Positions 26,933 through 35,584 of a stretch of 64,000 bases of DNA are shown piece after piece. The translations under genes and the position numbers were made by a program. The first letter of the stretch is position 1. Each line of letters begins with the position of its first letter. The DNA is from Streptomyces vietnamensis. Its GTDB lineage: Bacteria; Actinomycetota; Actinomycetes; Streptomycetales; Streptomycetaceae. Below the pieces are notes generated by a model, which did no database searches, was not told where the DNA came from, and saw nothing but the letters and a program-made list of their open reading frames with translations. The stretch is from the NCBI RefSeq assembly GCF_000830005.1, contig NZ_CP010407.1, forward strand, positions 8,754,001-8,818,000. The letters run 5' to 3'.

Positions 26933-27673
26933 ATGCGGTACATAAAGGTGACTGCCCTGAGTCATACCGGGCTGGTTCGTGATCATAACGAGGACAGCCT
27001 TGTGGCCGGTCCATGGACGCTGTGCGGCACCGTGACCGAGAACCCGCAGACGCTTGTGTTCCCTCTCGGCAAACCACTGGTCGTCGCGGTTGCCGACGGC
27101 ATCGGCGGGCAGCCGGCCGGTGAGGTGGCCAGTGCTCTGATCGTCCGGCAACTGGCGTCGTTCGGTCCTTCACTGGACAGCGAGGAAGCCGTACGTGACG
27201 CGCTGAACATCTGCAATCACGTGGTGTACGCGGCCGCCGACCGTGATCCGGCGCTGCTCACCATGGGCACTACAGTTGCGGGTGCCGTCGTGCTGGCAGA
27301 GTCGCTGCTGGTATTCAACGTCGGCGACAGCAGGGTGTTCGATGCGACTCAGGACAGACTCCGTCAGGTGAGTGTGGACGACAGTCCGCCGCTGCCGCGA
27401 GGACAGCGCACCACGTCTCTCATCACGCAGGCGCTCGGTGGTGCTCCCCGGTTCAGCGCCATCACACCGCACGTCACGACGTCGCCGCTCTCTGCCGGCG
27501 ATCGTTACCTGGTGTGCACCGATGGCCTGACCGACCCCGTGCCGGAGGACGCACTCGGTGACGTGCTGCGGGTCCATGACGACGGCAGGGCCGCTTTCGA
27601 GCTGTGGAAGGCCGCCATCGAAGCGGGAGGTCCCGACAACATCACGCTCGCGATGATCGGCATCGGTGCGTAG
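26933..27673 (+). CDS. PP2C-family serine/threonine phosphatase
   Basis: 246 residues from ATG 26933. The PP2C motifs appear in order: RDHNEDS (metal-binding Asp), VAVADGIGG, TMGTTVAGAVV, FNVGDSRVF, LVCTDGLTD and GGPDNITLAMI. All metal-binding Asp residues are present, so it should dephosphorylate Ser/Thr of kinase substrates in the cytoplasm. No kinase or FHA gene adjoins. It is 127 bases after the M50 protease, so a shared transcript is possible. Confidence 0.93.
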   Translation: MRYIKVTALSHTGLVRDHNEDSLVAGPWTLCGTVTENPQTLVFPLGKPLVVAVADGIGGQPAGEVASALIVRQLASFGPSLDSEEAVRDALNICNHVVYAAADRDPALLTMGTTVAGAVVLAESLLVFNVGDSRVFDATQDRLRQVSVDDSPPLPRGQRTTSLITQALGGAPRFSAITPHVTTSPLSAGDRYLVCTDGLTDPVPEDALGDVLRVHDDGRAAFELWKAAIEAGGPDNITLAMIGIGA

Positions 27674-27872
27674 TGGCGGATGCCTCGCCGTCATCCCGAC
27701 GGGTACACGGAGAGCACGGCAGGCCCTGGCGATGTCGGGGCAGTGACGACGGCTCAGGTTGCTGACCAGGGCCGAGCGGTTCGAACGTACACGCACGGTG
27801 CGAACCGCCGCACGGGGGGCCTTGCCCGCGTGTGCACCGTCGACTCGGCCTTGCATTCGTCATCCTGACGGG

Positions 27873-28403
27873 ATGACAGATGACGCGGACGACCGACTGC
27901 AGACCTCCGCGCGCGGCTGGCTGACGCTCCAGCTCGCCGTGCTGGGCTTCGCCGGGCTGTGTGGGGCGATCAAGAGCGGCGGCACGGGCGGCTCGGCCGC
28001 GCCGCGCGCCGTGGAGGCGGTGGCCGGGGTGCTGGTGCTGCTCGCTCTCGGTGTCGCGTGCGTGGCGACGTACCTCGTGGCGCGGATCGCCTGGCCGGTG
28101 CACGCGCCGCCGCCGACGGACGCGGTACGGGCCGGGCGGCGGCTCCGCCTCGGCATCGGCCTCACGTTCCTGGCCGTGCTCCTGGTCGCTGTCGCGGCCA
28201 GCACGGCGTGGTGGCCGGAGGAGGGGTCATCGAAGGCGGGGGCCCTGGTCGAGGTCTCCACCGCTTCCGGCACCTGGTGCGGCACCCTGCGGCCGAGCGG
28301 CGGGGGCGCCCTGGGCCTGGAGGTCGCGGACACCGGGCAGGCTGTGGACATCCCACTGGGGGAGGTGGCAGCCCTCCTGCCGGTCGGCACCTGCGGCACG
28401 TGA
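27873..28403 (+). CDS. Hypothetical membrane protein
   Basis: 176 residues. There are three hydrophobic segments (LTLQLAVLGFAGLCG, VAGVLVLLALGVACVATYLV, LGIGLTFLAVLLVAVAASTA). The C-terminal 60 residues (TASGTWCGTLRPSGGGALGL) are beta-like, contain two Cys and probably lie outside the cell. No family is recognised. It is followed by a tRNA scar, so its downstream region has been altered by integration. Confidence 0.7.
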   Translation: MTDDADDRLQTSARGWLTLQLAVLGFAGLCGAIKSGGTGGSAAPRAVEAVAGVLVLLALGVACVATYLVARIAWPVHAPPPTDAVRAGRRLRLGIGLTFLAVLLVAVAASTAWWPEEGSSKAGALVEVSTASGTWCGTLRPSGGGALGLEVADTGQAVDIPLGEVAALLPVGTCGT

Positions 28404-28491
28404 CGCCACGCTGTAACCCCTCTGAGACCCCGGAGCACGGCTCGACGGGCCGGTGATGCGCGTGAGCCCGGAGAGAGGTCCGGACAACGCC

Positions 28492-28520
28492 GAAGGCCCT
28501 GGTCTCTGACCGGGGCTTTC
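28492..28520 (-). terminator. Hairpin next to the tRNA scar
   Basis: GAAGGCCCTGGTC and GACCGGGGCTTTC pair with two mismatches around a TCT loop. It lies just downstream of the minus-strand tRNA 3' half, where the original tRNA terminator would be. Confidence 0.6.
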
Positions 28521-28526
28521 GTTCAC

Positions 28527-28570
28527 GAGCGGATGACGGGAATCGAACCCGCGCCATAAGCTTGGGAATC
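28527..28570 (-). pseudogene. 3' half of a tRNA-Gly(CCC) gene, probable attachment-site scar
   Basis: On the minus strand this reads from the anticodon loop (TTCCCAA, anticodon CCC) through the variable region, the T arm (GCGGGTTCGATTCCCGT) to the acceptor end CATCCGCT. The 5' half with the D arm is missing, and the first anticodon-stem bases do not pair. Streptomyces integrative elements use exactly this 3' portion of tRNA genes as their attachment site, so it marks one end of an integrated or lost element. Confidence 0.75.
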
Positions 28571-28599
28571 ACCCGGTGCTTCGGCAGGTAAATAGCACT

Positions 28600-28822
28600 T
28601 GACCTGTGGAAACGCGCGGCATGGCCTCAGCGTGGACTTGCCTGGCAGGCCCCTAGGTGACCGCCGTTTACCGCCCCTCTGGCACGTTGTGGCACGGGCG
28701 CTTTCCCCCGAGGCTCTATGGCTGAGACTGCCCGCCAGGCGGTCGAGGTGGCGCTGGGCGAGTTTCGCGAGCGCGGGCCCGTGTTCGTAGCCGAGCGGCG
28801 CGAGTTACGGGGGAGGACGTAG
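28600..28822 (+). other. Remnant flanking the tRNA scar, with a 34-codon open frame
   Basis: The stretch has the look of the integrase-proximal DNA of an actinomycete integrative element (TGACCGCCGTTTACCGCCCC, then repeated GTGGCACG-like motifs). A short frame from ATG 28718 to TAG 28822 encodes MAETARQAVEVALGEFRERG followed by a basic tail. I do not know if it is expressed. It overlaps the stop of the convergent pseudogene. No integrase gene is left. Confidence 0.4.
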
Positions 28823-29978
28823 CCATCCGGCTCGTGCGTACGTCTGCTCCATGAGCTGTCGGTAGGCGCCGGCGAGCAGGCCGGGCCAGTCGCCGGTCAG
28901 GGGTGGGCGCATCCGGGACTCGGCGGCGAGGGCCGCGTGCTGGGCCGCCGCTTCCTCGACGGCCTGGCGATCGCCCAGTCGGCGATCGGCTGCCGGTCCG
29001 GTCGCCAGGGGCTCAGCCAGGGGCTCGGGGTGCCGTGCAGGATCCCGGCGGTGAGTTCCTGGGCGATCAGCGGGGAGACGTGCAGGCCGTCGAGGTGCGT
29101 GCCGGTGGCGCCCCACAGGCCGGGGCGTCCGGCGTTCCCGAGGAGGGGGTGTCCGTCGAGTCCCACGGGGCGGTTGCCGTGGTGGACGCGGTCGACCTTG
29201 GCGCCGGTCAAGCCGTGGTGGAGCTGGCCGAGACCGGCGTCGAGGAGGAAGCGGAGAGCACCGGCGGTGGGCGTGTCGCCGGGGTGGAGGGCCGGTGCGG
29301 CGGAGGCGCCGAGATACCAGGTGCCGTCGGCCTGCGGGACGGCGTGGAACCCGCACGCGTAGGCACGGTTGGGCGTGCGCAACACCACCGGCGGCATAGG
29401 GGCGGCGGTGGGGCGGAGGGCGACGGCGGTGCCCTCGGCCGCGACCACCGGCAGGACGGGCAGTTCCGGGTCGAGACGTTCCAGGAGCGCGCCGACCCAC
29501 GCGCCGGCCGCGAGGACGGCCCGACCGGCCCTGAACGTGCCCTTGCGGTTGGCGAGTTCGTACCCGATTCCGTGGGCGCGCAGCCGCCCGGTCCCCGTGC
29601 GGTGTACGTTCGGCAGCCCCGGAGCGCCGACTCGTCCAGTGGCCCGGACGCCGCGTTCAGCAGGATGTAGGTCCCCGCCCCGTACCCGTCCGCAGGCGCC
29701 GCCACCCCGGCCCGTTCCCGTACGCCCTCGCGCCAGGCCGGCCGGCGCGCGGTGGCCTCCACGGCCATCCTCAGACGCAGTTCGCCATGCCGGGTCCGCA
29801 GACCGGCCGCCGTCACCTCGCCCAGCACTCCGAGCATGGCGCCGGCCGCCTGCGAGGCATCGGGACCGCGCTGCCCCGACAACACGATCCGCAGCTCCGG
29901 CTCGGCGCACGCCAGTGTGTACGCGATCGACCTGCCCAGCACCCCCGCGCCCACGACCACCACGTCGACGTCCGTCAC
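28805..29978 (-). pseudogene. Broken FAD-dependent amino-acid oxidase (DAO family)
   Basis: The N-terminal frame from GTG 29978 contains the FAD fold (VDVVVVGAGVLGRSIAYTLA) and runs to about 29640. The middle lies in another frame (AHGIGYELANRKGTFRAGRA, VLAAGAWVGALLERL, GLWGATGTHLDGLHVSPLIA). Near 28980 the tail moves to a third frame (MRPPLTGDWPGLLAGAYRQL) and stops at 28805. The family oxidises glycine or D-amino acids. Two frameshifts make it inactive unless these are assembly errors. It sits next to the integration scar. Confidence 0.8.
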
Positions 29979-30233
29979 AGAGCCCCCTCCCGTGCGTATC
30001 GCCTCACAGGCTTCCCCGGCGTACGGAGCCACACCTGGCGCACGGTTTCAGTCCTGCGGCCAAGTGCTGAGAAGGCGCTTGGTGGGTGGAGGGCAGGGGT
30101 GGTTCCGAGCTGTGGCTTCGTTCGTCTCAAGGAACAGCGATTGTCGACCGGTTCCGGAGTCAGTTGTCGATCAGCCGGCTCGCGAGTGTCGACGAGAAAT
30201 GACGGCACTGCCGAGTGAGTGAGGGGAACGCGG

Positions 30234-30267
30234 GACGGCCAGCCGCCCGTTAGGGCGGCCGGCCGTC
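30234..30267 (-). terminator. Intrinsic terminator of the phosphotransferase gene
   Basis: GACGGCCAGCCGCCC pairs with GGGCGGCCGGCCGTC around a 4-base loop, with one mismatch in a 15-bp stem. It lies about 45 bases beyond the stop at 30313. The space from 30268 to the gene, and 29979-30233, holds no gene. Confidence 0.8.
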
Positions 30268-30312
30268 GAGGCAGGTAGCGGCTTGGGCGATACGTATGTG
30301 GCGGACGCGGTG

Positions 30313-31302
30313 CTACTGGACCAGCAAGGCCAGTGCTTCCTTCGCGTTGTGCTCGGCGATTTCCTGCATCAGCGTGCGGTGCGGGAAGTCGCCGTCGAGC
30401 AGGCGAAGGGGGCCGGCCACCAGCGAGAGACGCATCGCGAGCATGTAGAGGTCGAGCCGTACCGGATCGAGTCCGGGACGTGACAAGGCTGGGTACTGGT
30501 CGCCGAAACGAAGCTGCAGGAACACGTGCTCCCACTCGACATCGAAGAACATCAGGCCCTCGATGTCGATGAGGACGGGATGTCCGGACGCATCGACCAG
30601 AACGTGATCGGGCCCGAGTTCGCCGTGGATCAGTCCGTGCTGCGTGCGCGGAGCCACCCTTGTGGCCAGCTCCTGCAGGCGATCGTGCAAGGGAGCCGCG
30701 GCTGATTCGATCCTGGGAACGCGTTCGGCCGCTTCTGCGAGATCCTCGATGGCGCGCTCGAGCACCAGTTGCTCGCATGAATCGCCACTGGCTTTGTCGC
30801 CCCGTTCGAGCACGTCCACCCTGCCGTAGTGTCGGCTGTGCTGCTGGTGCATCACATCCAGCATTGCCGCCAGCTCGCTCAAGGCATGTGATGCGTGTGC
30901 GGGATCCGTCTTCAGGAGCGCTTCCAGAGTGCCGCCGGCAACGTCCTCGACAACTGCCACATCCGCCGGGCAGCGGCGTCTGCTGTCGTCAGCCAGAAGC
31001 ACTTGTGGAACCCGGACGCCGAGGCGGTCCAGCCTCCGCTGAGCGGCCAGGAAGGGGACCAGCCCGGAGGCGGGAGCGAACGGATGGGCCGCATCGATGG
31101 CTTCTGCAGCCGGCCAGAAGTTCTCGGCCTCGGCCCAGCTGTAGACGATCACACTCGCTGCACGTGATCCGCTCGTGTGAACCCGGTAGACCCCCTTCTT
31201 GCTCCCGCCGCGCAACCGGTCCACTCCGACGACGCGGGCTCCCGCCCCCAGTGCCTCATGCACGATCCCTGACAAGGCTTCACCATCCGTGAACTGGCGC
31301 AT
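30313..31302 (-). CDS. Aminoglycoside phosphotransferase-like kinase
   Basis: 329 residues with the APH/choline-kinase fold: a nucleotide loop (GVYRVHTSGS), the catalytic loop LIHGELGPDHVLVDASG and the metal motif PVLIDIEGLMFFDVEWEH. The catalytic loop has HGEL where most members have HGDL; Glu can serve but it is a change at the catalytic acid. The C-terminus is helical (LYMLAMRLSLVAGP). It would phosphorylate a small hydroxylated molecule such as a drug or amino alcohol; the substrate cannot be told. It appears monocistronic. Confidence 0.82.
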   Translation of the reverse strand: MRQFTDGEALSGIVHEALGAGARVVGVDRLRGGSKKGVYRVHTSGSRAASVIVYSWAEAENFWPAAEAIDAAHPFAPASGLVPFLAAQRRLDRLGVRVPQVLLADDSRRRCPADVAVVEDVAGGTLEALLKTDPAHASHALSELAAMLDVMHQQHSRHYGRVDVLERGDKASGDSCEQLVLERAIEDLAEAAERVPRIESAAAPLHDRLQELATRVAPRTQHGLIHGELGPDHVLVDASGHPVLIDIEGLMFFDVEWEHVFLQLRFGDQYPALSRPGLDPVRLDLYMLAMRLSLVAGPLRLLDGDFPHRTLMQEIAEHNAKEALALLVQ

Positions 31303-31457
31303 CCACCGACCCTATCCCCGGCCAGGTGCGCCGGTGGGCCGAGTCCGTCTCCGCGATCGAGCACCCGCCCTCATGTGCTTCTGCTGTGCGGATCTGAGGG
31401 GAGGGGACGGTCAGTGCCCGACGCGGACCAAACCTGGCGCCAGGCTGTATGCCTGAG

Positions 31458-32195
31458 TCATGCCCCCGGCTCCTCCGTCACGGGCAGGCACTCGGCGAGC
31501 AGGTCGACGACGTCGCGCCATGCTCGCCGCGCGTGCTGTGGGTGGTAGCCGACGCCGGGGACCGTGGGGTGGTCGACCGGCGGGTGGTGGAAGGCGTGCA
31601 AGGCGCCGCCGTAGACCGTGAGGCGCCAGTCGACGCCCGCGGCCTGCATCTCGGCGGTGAACGCGTTCCGTTGCGCGGGCGGCATGATCGGGTCTTCCGA
31701 CCCGACCCCGGCCCACACCGGGCAGCGGATGCGGGCTGCCTCGCCCGGTCGGCCCGTGGTCAGTGCGTTGACGGTCCCGATCGCGCGCAGGTTGGCGCCG
31801 TCGCGCCCGAGTTCCAGCCCGATGGCGCCCCCGGTGCCGTAGCCGACGGCGGCGATCCGGTCGGGGGCGGTCCGCGGTTCGGTGCGCAACACGTCGAGTG
31901 CCGCATGGCCGATGCCCCGCATCCGGTCGGGGTCGGCGAGCAGCGGCAGGCAACGGGCCAACATCTCCTCGGGGTCGCCCAAATAGCGCCCGCCGTGAAG
32001 GTCGAAGGCCAGCACTACGTATCCCAGCTCGGCGAGAGCATCGGCCCGGCGGCGCTCGACGTCGCTGAGTCCCATGCCCTCTGGTCCGAGCAGCACCGCG
32101 GGCCGGCGGTCGACACCGGCCGGGAGCGCGAGGTGCCCGATCATCGTCAAACCGTCGGCCGGGTACTCAACCGTACGCGTCGTGATCGTCGTCAT
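31458..32195 (-). CDS. Dienelactone hydrolase family protein with a changed nucleophile
   Basis: 245 residues of alpha/beta-hydrolase fold. The oxyanion/Glu strand is VLLGPEGMGLSDVERRRADA, the elbow AAVGYGTGGAIGLELGR, the acid GSEDPIMPP and the histidine GALHAFHHP. In the elbow the usual Cys or Ser of GxCxGG is Gly, so the classical nucleophile is missing while Asp and His remain. The protein may be a non-hydrolytic relative or use another residue. Start ATG 32195. It is a lone gene. Confidence 0.8.
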   Translation of the reverse strand: MTTITTRTVEYPADGLTMIGHLALPAGVDRRPAVLLGPEGMGLSDVERRRADALAELGYVVLAFDLHGGRYLGDPEEMLARCLPLLADPDRMRGIGHAALDVLRTEPRTAPDRIAAVGYGTGGAIGLELGRDGANLRAIGTVNALTTGRPGEAARIRCPVWAGVGSEDPIMPPAQRNAFTAEMQAAGVDWRLTVYGGALHAFHHPPVDHPTVPGVGYHPQHARRAWRDVVDLLAECLPVTEEPGA

Positions 32196-32473
32196 GAGAC
32201 TGGACTGTAGTGATCGTCGAGCCCGGTTCGGTCGGTGTTCTGCCGCCGGCAGAACAGGGTGCGTGTCCCTCGTGCCCCTCTGAAATACGGGGGACGAGCG
32301 CTCAGGGCTTCAAGATGATCTCGTTGCCCCTCTGGCGCGTACCTCGGCCACGCCCCCCGTATGGGTGGGGAGATCCACCGAGCAGGTGTGGGATCACCTC
32401 CGAGCAAGGGGTGGCCGTTTTCAAGGTTCTGTCCGCACTTCCGTGAACGATCTTTCGGTGGCAACCAGGCGGA
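32196..32473. other. Intergenic, no gene
   Basis: About 280 bases with a small perfect hairpin TTCTGCC-GCC-GGCAGAA at 32238-32254. The rest has no coding bias. It separates the hydrolase from the duplicated IS5/element A block. Confidence 0.4.
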
Positions 32474-32937
32474 TCAGTAACGTTCGGGAATCGCGTGATT
32501 CGCTTCAGGCTGGACCCAGGTTCTGTCGTCGAATGTCACGCCCATCAGGAGTGAGGCGAGGGCGACGGCTGTTTCGTAGGGTTCGGCGGCTTTGTAGTAT
32601 CGGGTGGCGCTGCCGCGGCACTGCTTCCAGTGGTTGAAGCACCGTTCCGCGACATTGCGGTGCTTGGAGACCGCGCGGTCGAAGGCCGGCGGCCGGCCTC
32701 TGTGGCTGCTGCGCCGGGCCCGCTTGCCGGCCCCGGCGGCCCGCTCGGGAATCGTGTGCGGGATGCCCGGGCGGAGCCAGGCGCGGATTGCTTTCGAGCT
32801 GTAGCCCTTGTCGCCCAGGACGTGATCGGGTCGGATGCGGGGGTGCCCGGGTCCGGTTCGGGGCACCCGGATCGCTTCCATCACGGTGGTGAACTGGGTG
32901 CAGTCGTTGGTGTGGCCGCGCGTCGGCGCGGTCCACG
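32474..32937 (-). pseudogene. IS5-family transposase C-terminal fragment (copy A of a duplicated block)
   Basis: The minus frame contains RGHTNDCTQFTTVMEAIRVP, IRPDHVLGDKGYSSKAIRAW (second DDE strand), IPHTIPERAAGAGKRAR, and AERCFNHWKQCRGSATRYYK with the catalytic Glu region. The N-terminal DDE strand is missing and the frame runs into unrelated sequence at about 32940. It is part of a block repeated at 40.5-41.2 kb. Confidence 0.8.
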
Positions 32938-33062
32938 GCGTCGTCACAGGGCTGTGTTCCGTTCCGCCGCCGGGAGACCGCTGGAGGCGCGAGGCGGCAT
33001 CACCTGCTCTCCACGGCAGGACCACTTCGGGGCTCAAGGACTCGGTCGCCCCACGCAGTGTC

Positions 33063-33241
33063 TCCCGGCCCGCCTTGGCGGGGATGGTCAGAAGAAGCCG
33101 AGCTTCTTCGGCGAGTAGCTGACCAGCAGGTTCTTCGAGTGCTGGTGGTACACGCCTCGCGTGGCCGCTGACCAGTGGAAACGGCCATGATTCGGCTTGG
33201 CTGTAGGCGGCTGGTCCGTGTATGGCCCGGATCTTGGTCGG
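33063..33241. repeat. Dispersed element, copy A, with an adjoining CRISPR-like unit
   Basis: 33063-33091 is a CRISPR-like 29-mer (TCCCGGCCCGCCTTGGCGGG then GATGGTCAG). It runs straight into a roughly 150-bp element that starts with a hairpin (GAAGCCGAGCTTCTTCGGCG) and ends with CCCGGATCTTGGTC at 33227-33240. Matching elements occur at 41009-41155 and 44516-44667. On the minus strand the hairpin end reads SPKKLGFF in one frame, but coding is doubtful. Confidence 0.6.
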
Positions 33242-33351
33242 CCTCGTCCCTGGCCCCGAAGAGCGACCGCCATGCGGGAGCAGTTCGCACCGAAGGACGA
33301 CAGCCGCTCAGCCCCGCCCCCTTATGGCCACGATGAACCGCGAGTTGTGAT

Positions 33352-33380
33352 CCCTGCATCCCCGCTCGCGCGGGGACCAC
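33352..33380 (-). repeat. Solitary CRISPR-like repeat (minus orientation)
   Basis: The minus strand reads GTGGTCCCCGCGCGAGCGGG then GATGCAGGG, a close match in the first 24 positions to the usual Streptomyces I-E repeat. No second unit lies 61 bases away on either side. Confidence 0.55.
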
Positions 33381-33479
33381 TGCTGCGGTGGCCGCCTTGA
33401 CCGTCCGGGGACAGCTCGGTATGGGTGACGGTGGCGATGCTGCGCAGCTGGTCGAGGTCGATGCGGCTCCAGCACCGTT

Positions 33480-33750
33480 TCACGCGCGGGCGCGGACTGT
33501 TTTCACCGACAGGCCGGTTTCGGCGGCGATCGCGGCCCAGGTCAGGCCCTGGGCTCGCAGAGCTTGGATGGATGCCGCGTCGATGCCGGGGGCCGGCCGG
33601 TTCAGCTGCCGGGCCTGGAGGTGGGTGCGCCGTTCGGCTTGGGGGATGCGGCGCAGGATCGTCCTGCCGTCCACGCCGAGCTCGCGGGCGATGGCCGATG
33701 CGGAGCACCCGGTCCGGTAGCGGGCGAGGATCTCCTCTTGACCGCAGTGG
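33480..33750 (-). pseudogene. Double helix-turn-helix fragment, likely from a recombinase
   Basis: A minus frame ending at TGA (33480) has two HTH-like units: SASAIARELGVDGRTILRRI and GLTWAAIAAETGLSVKTVRA. This arrangement is seen at the C-termini of resolvase/invertase-type recombinases. The catalytic part is missing; upstream, the frame joins the cut end of the Rdx gene at 33737. It is probably transposon debris. Confidence 0.5.
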
Positions 33751-33958
33751 GCTCAGGGAAGCCGTGCTCGCGCCGGTCCCAGACCACCTCGTCGCCCACC
33801 CGCACGACGAACACCCCGCCCGTGCCGGGCTTGAGGGCCAGCTCATCCAGCTCGGCCTCGAAGGTGGTCGGCAGCTCCTGCGCCAGCCAGGCCGCGCGCG
33901 GCAGCCAGCGGCACTGGGTGCAGTACTCGATCCGGACCTGGCGGGTCTCGGACGTCAT
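33602..33958 (-). CDS. Rdx (SelT/SelW/SelH-type) protein, C-terminus replaced
   Basis: The first 74 residues (RIEYCTQCRWLPRAAWLAQE, then LKPGTGGVFVVRVGDEVVWD, REHGFPEPTAVK) are a typical Rdx thioredoxin-like protein with the CxxC redox motif. After TAVK at about 33737 the usual C-terminal helix is absent and the frame continues into unrelated sequence (RRSSPATGPGAPHRPSPASS) to 33602. ATG 33958 overlaps the stop of the kinase gene by ATGA, so the two are coupled. It is probably a truncated version of a real gene; function may be lost. Confidence 0.7.
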   Translation of the reverse strand: MTSETRQVRIEYCTQCRWLPRAAWLAQELPTTFEAELDELALKPGTGGVFVVRVGDEVVWDRREHGFPEPTAVKRRSSPATGPGAPHRPSPASSAWTAGRSCAASPKPNGAPTSRPGS

Positions 33959-34866
33959 CCCAGATGCACCGACCAATCCTGTTCGGCCGCGGGCTTGCCG
34001 TGCAGGTCGGGGACCTGCTTGAGCCACGCGGGGCGTCCTCGCTGATTCCTCGCCGCCCGCCGCGCGTTCTCCGCGGCGAGCTCGTCCCGGTGGGGGAAGT
34101 CGGTGGGCAGCCACTGCCGCGACGCCCGCACGCGCGCGTGGAGGTAGGCCACATACGCCTCGCGCTCCTCGCCCGGCGTGGCGAACCCGCCGTCGGTGAG
34201 CCAGGCGTCCGGCACCTCGGCGACGATCCCGCGCAGCAGCTCCTCGGTCACCTTCGGCGCGAGTTCGGCGTCGGCCGCGCGCACGTCGGGGCCGTAGTGG
34301 CCGAGGGCGTGGTGGCGGAAGTCGTACACCTTGGCGGGGTCCGCGCCGTCCCAGCGGTGGTGGAAGACGAGCGCCGCGCCGTGGTCGATGAGCCACAGCC
34401 GCGGCGGTACGGTGCCCAGCGTCGGCCACACCATCAGGTTGGAGCTCTGGACCGTACGGTCGACGTTGACGGTCAGCGCGTCCATCCAGACGATCCGGCC
34501 CGCCTCCAGCGGGTCCACGGGGAGGACCTCGGCGATCTCGGGGGTGAAGTCGCGGGCGCCCGGCAGGTGATCCATGCCGAGGTTGAGGCCGGCGCTCGCC
34601 CCGTGCAGGTCGCGCACCTCCTGATGCGGCTCGTGCGCGGCGACGGCCGGGTCGAAGTGCACCAGCACCAGTTCGGGGAAGCGCAGCCCGAGGGCCCGGG
34701 CCAGCTCGCCGACGATCACCTCGGCGACCAGCGCCTTGCGGCCCTGCGCGGAGCCGGTGAACTTCACGACGTACGTGCCCAGGTCGTCGGCCTCCACGAC
34801 TGCGGGCACGGAGCCGCCGGACCGCAGCGGGGTCACGTATCGAACAGCAGTCACATCGCGCAGCAC
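33955..34866 (-). CDS. HipA-like kinase
   Basis: About 303 residues from GTG 34866 (GTG 34854 is also possible). Features: an N-terminal nucleotide region (GTYVVKFTGSAQGRKALVAE), DALTVNVDRTVQSSNLMVW, the HipA/PI3K-like catalytic block with Asp and Asn, and WLIDHGAALVFHH, the metal-binding DHG. The C-terminus is helical (RRAARNQRGRPAWLKQV). No HipB-type antitoxin gene adjoins, so a toxin role is not supported. The overlapping downstream Rdx gene is its likely partner; the pair recurs in actinobacteria as far as I recall. Confidence 0.82.
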   Translation of the reverse strand: MLRDVTAVRYVTPLRSGGSVPAVVEADDLGTYVVKFTGSAQGRKALVAEVIVGELARALGLRFPELVLVHFDPAVAAHEPHQEVRDLHGASAGLNLGMDHLPGARDFTPEIAEVLPVDPLEAGRIVWMDALTVNVDRTVQSSNLMVWPTLGTVPPRLWLIDHGAALVFHHRWDGADPAKVYDFRHHALGHYGPDVRAADAELAPKVTEELLRGIVAEVPDAWLTDGGFATPGEEREAYVAYLHARVRASRQWLPTDFPHRDELAAENARRAARNQRGRPAWLKQVPDLHGKPAAEQDWSVHLG

Positions 34867-34940
34867 ACCGGCCAGGGTAGTTCAGCACCGCGGGACCGCC
34901 GGCGCGGGACGAGGCGCCGGCGGTCCCGCGGCGGGGACGG

Positions 34941-35351
34941 TCACATGCCGTGCGTCGGCATGTCCTGTGTGCACACGACGTGGACGACCAGGTCGGCCGG
35001 CTCGATCCGCGGGTGCGCGCGGTGGGGGTGCGGTGACGGCAGGAGCTGGCCCTTGCGTACGGCGACGATCCAGCCGGTCGCGGTGTCGTTGGGGCGGCTC
35101 TCCAGCAGGTCGGCGGGTTCCTCGATGAAGCGGGCGCCCTTGCGGGCCTTGATGGTGAAGCCGCCGCTGTAGGCCTGGAAGGGCGCGGGACAGAACAGCT
35201 CGTGGGGGCGGCCGTCGGCGCCGCCGCGGATCACCTTGCCGGTGATGTGGCGCGGCGGCTGGGGCGGGTCCGCCGCGGCCGGGGCGGCGCAGAGGCCGAG
35301 CAGGGTCACGGCACTCGCGACGGCCGCGAGAGCGGCCCGAGTCGTGCGCAT
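34941..35351 (-). CDS. Secreted hypothetical protein
   Basis: 136 residues with a Sec signal (MRTTRAALAAVASAVTLLGL, cut after CAAPAAA). The mature part is small and beta-like (HITGKVIRGGADGRPHELFC, SGGFTIKARKGARFIEEPAD, DTATGWIVAVRKGQL) with two Cys that could pair. AAGGAGGAC lies 7 bases before ATG 35351. It is divergent from the oxidase-peroxidase operon with about 230 bases between, which could hold both promoters. No function is recognised. Confidence 0.75.
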   Translation of the reverse strand: MRTTRAALAAVASAVTLLGLCAAPAAADPPQPPRHITGKVIRGGADGRPHELFCPAPFQAYSGGFTIKARKGARFIEEPADLLESRPNDTATGWIVAVRKGQLLPSPHPHRAHPRIEPADLVVHVVCTQDMPTHGM

Positions 35352-35584
35352 GGCAGTAGTCCTCCTTGGAGCAGGGGAAGGGGGAGACGGCCCATTGCTA
35401 GCAGCGCGTCGATCCGCGCCCCGGTGGACACGCAGAGTGAGACACCGATGGGCCATGCCGAATCGTTCCGCTCGGACGTCAGCCCCCAAATCGCTACGGT
35501 GTGTGATCTACTCGCCCCGTTCAGTCACTCTGTGTGGTCACCCGGCTCCGTCCGGGTGGCTGCCATGCGCTCTTAAGGAGCCTG

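Noticed and set aside
28527..28600. A functional tRNA gene
   Set aside because: The 5' half with the D arm and the matching acceptor strand is absent; only the 3' half remains.
33002..33030. A second CRISPR-like repeat 61 bases before the unit at 33063
   Set aside because: Only the first few bases (CTGCTCTCC) resemble a repeat; the second half does not match and the offset is wrong by two bases.
32474..33241. A protein-coding gene ending in SPKKLGFF
   Set aside because: The three copies have frame-disrupting indels and poor codon bias outside this short block, so a nucleotide-level element is the simpler reading.
33955..34866. A HipAB toxin-antitoxin module
   Set aside because: Only a HipA-like kinase is present; the neighbour is an Rdx protein and not a HipB-type DNA-binding antitoxin.
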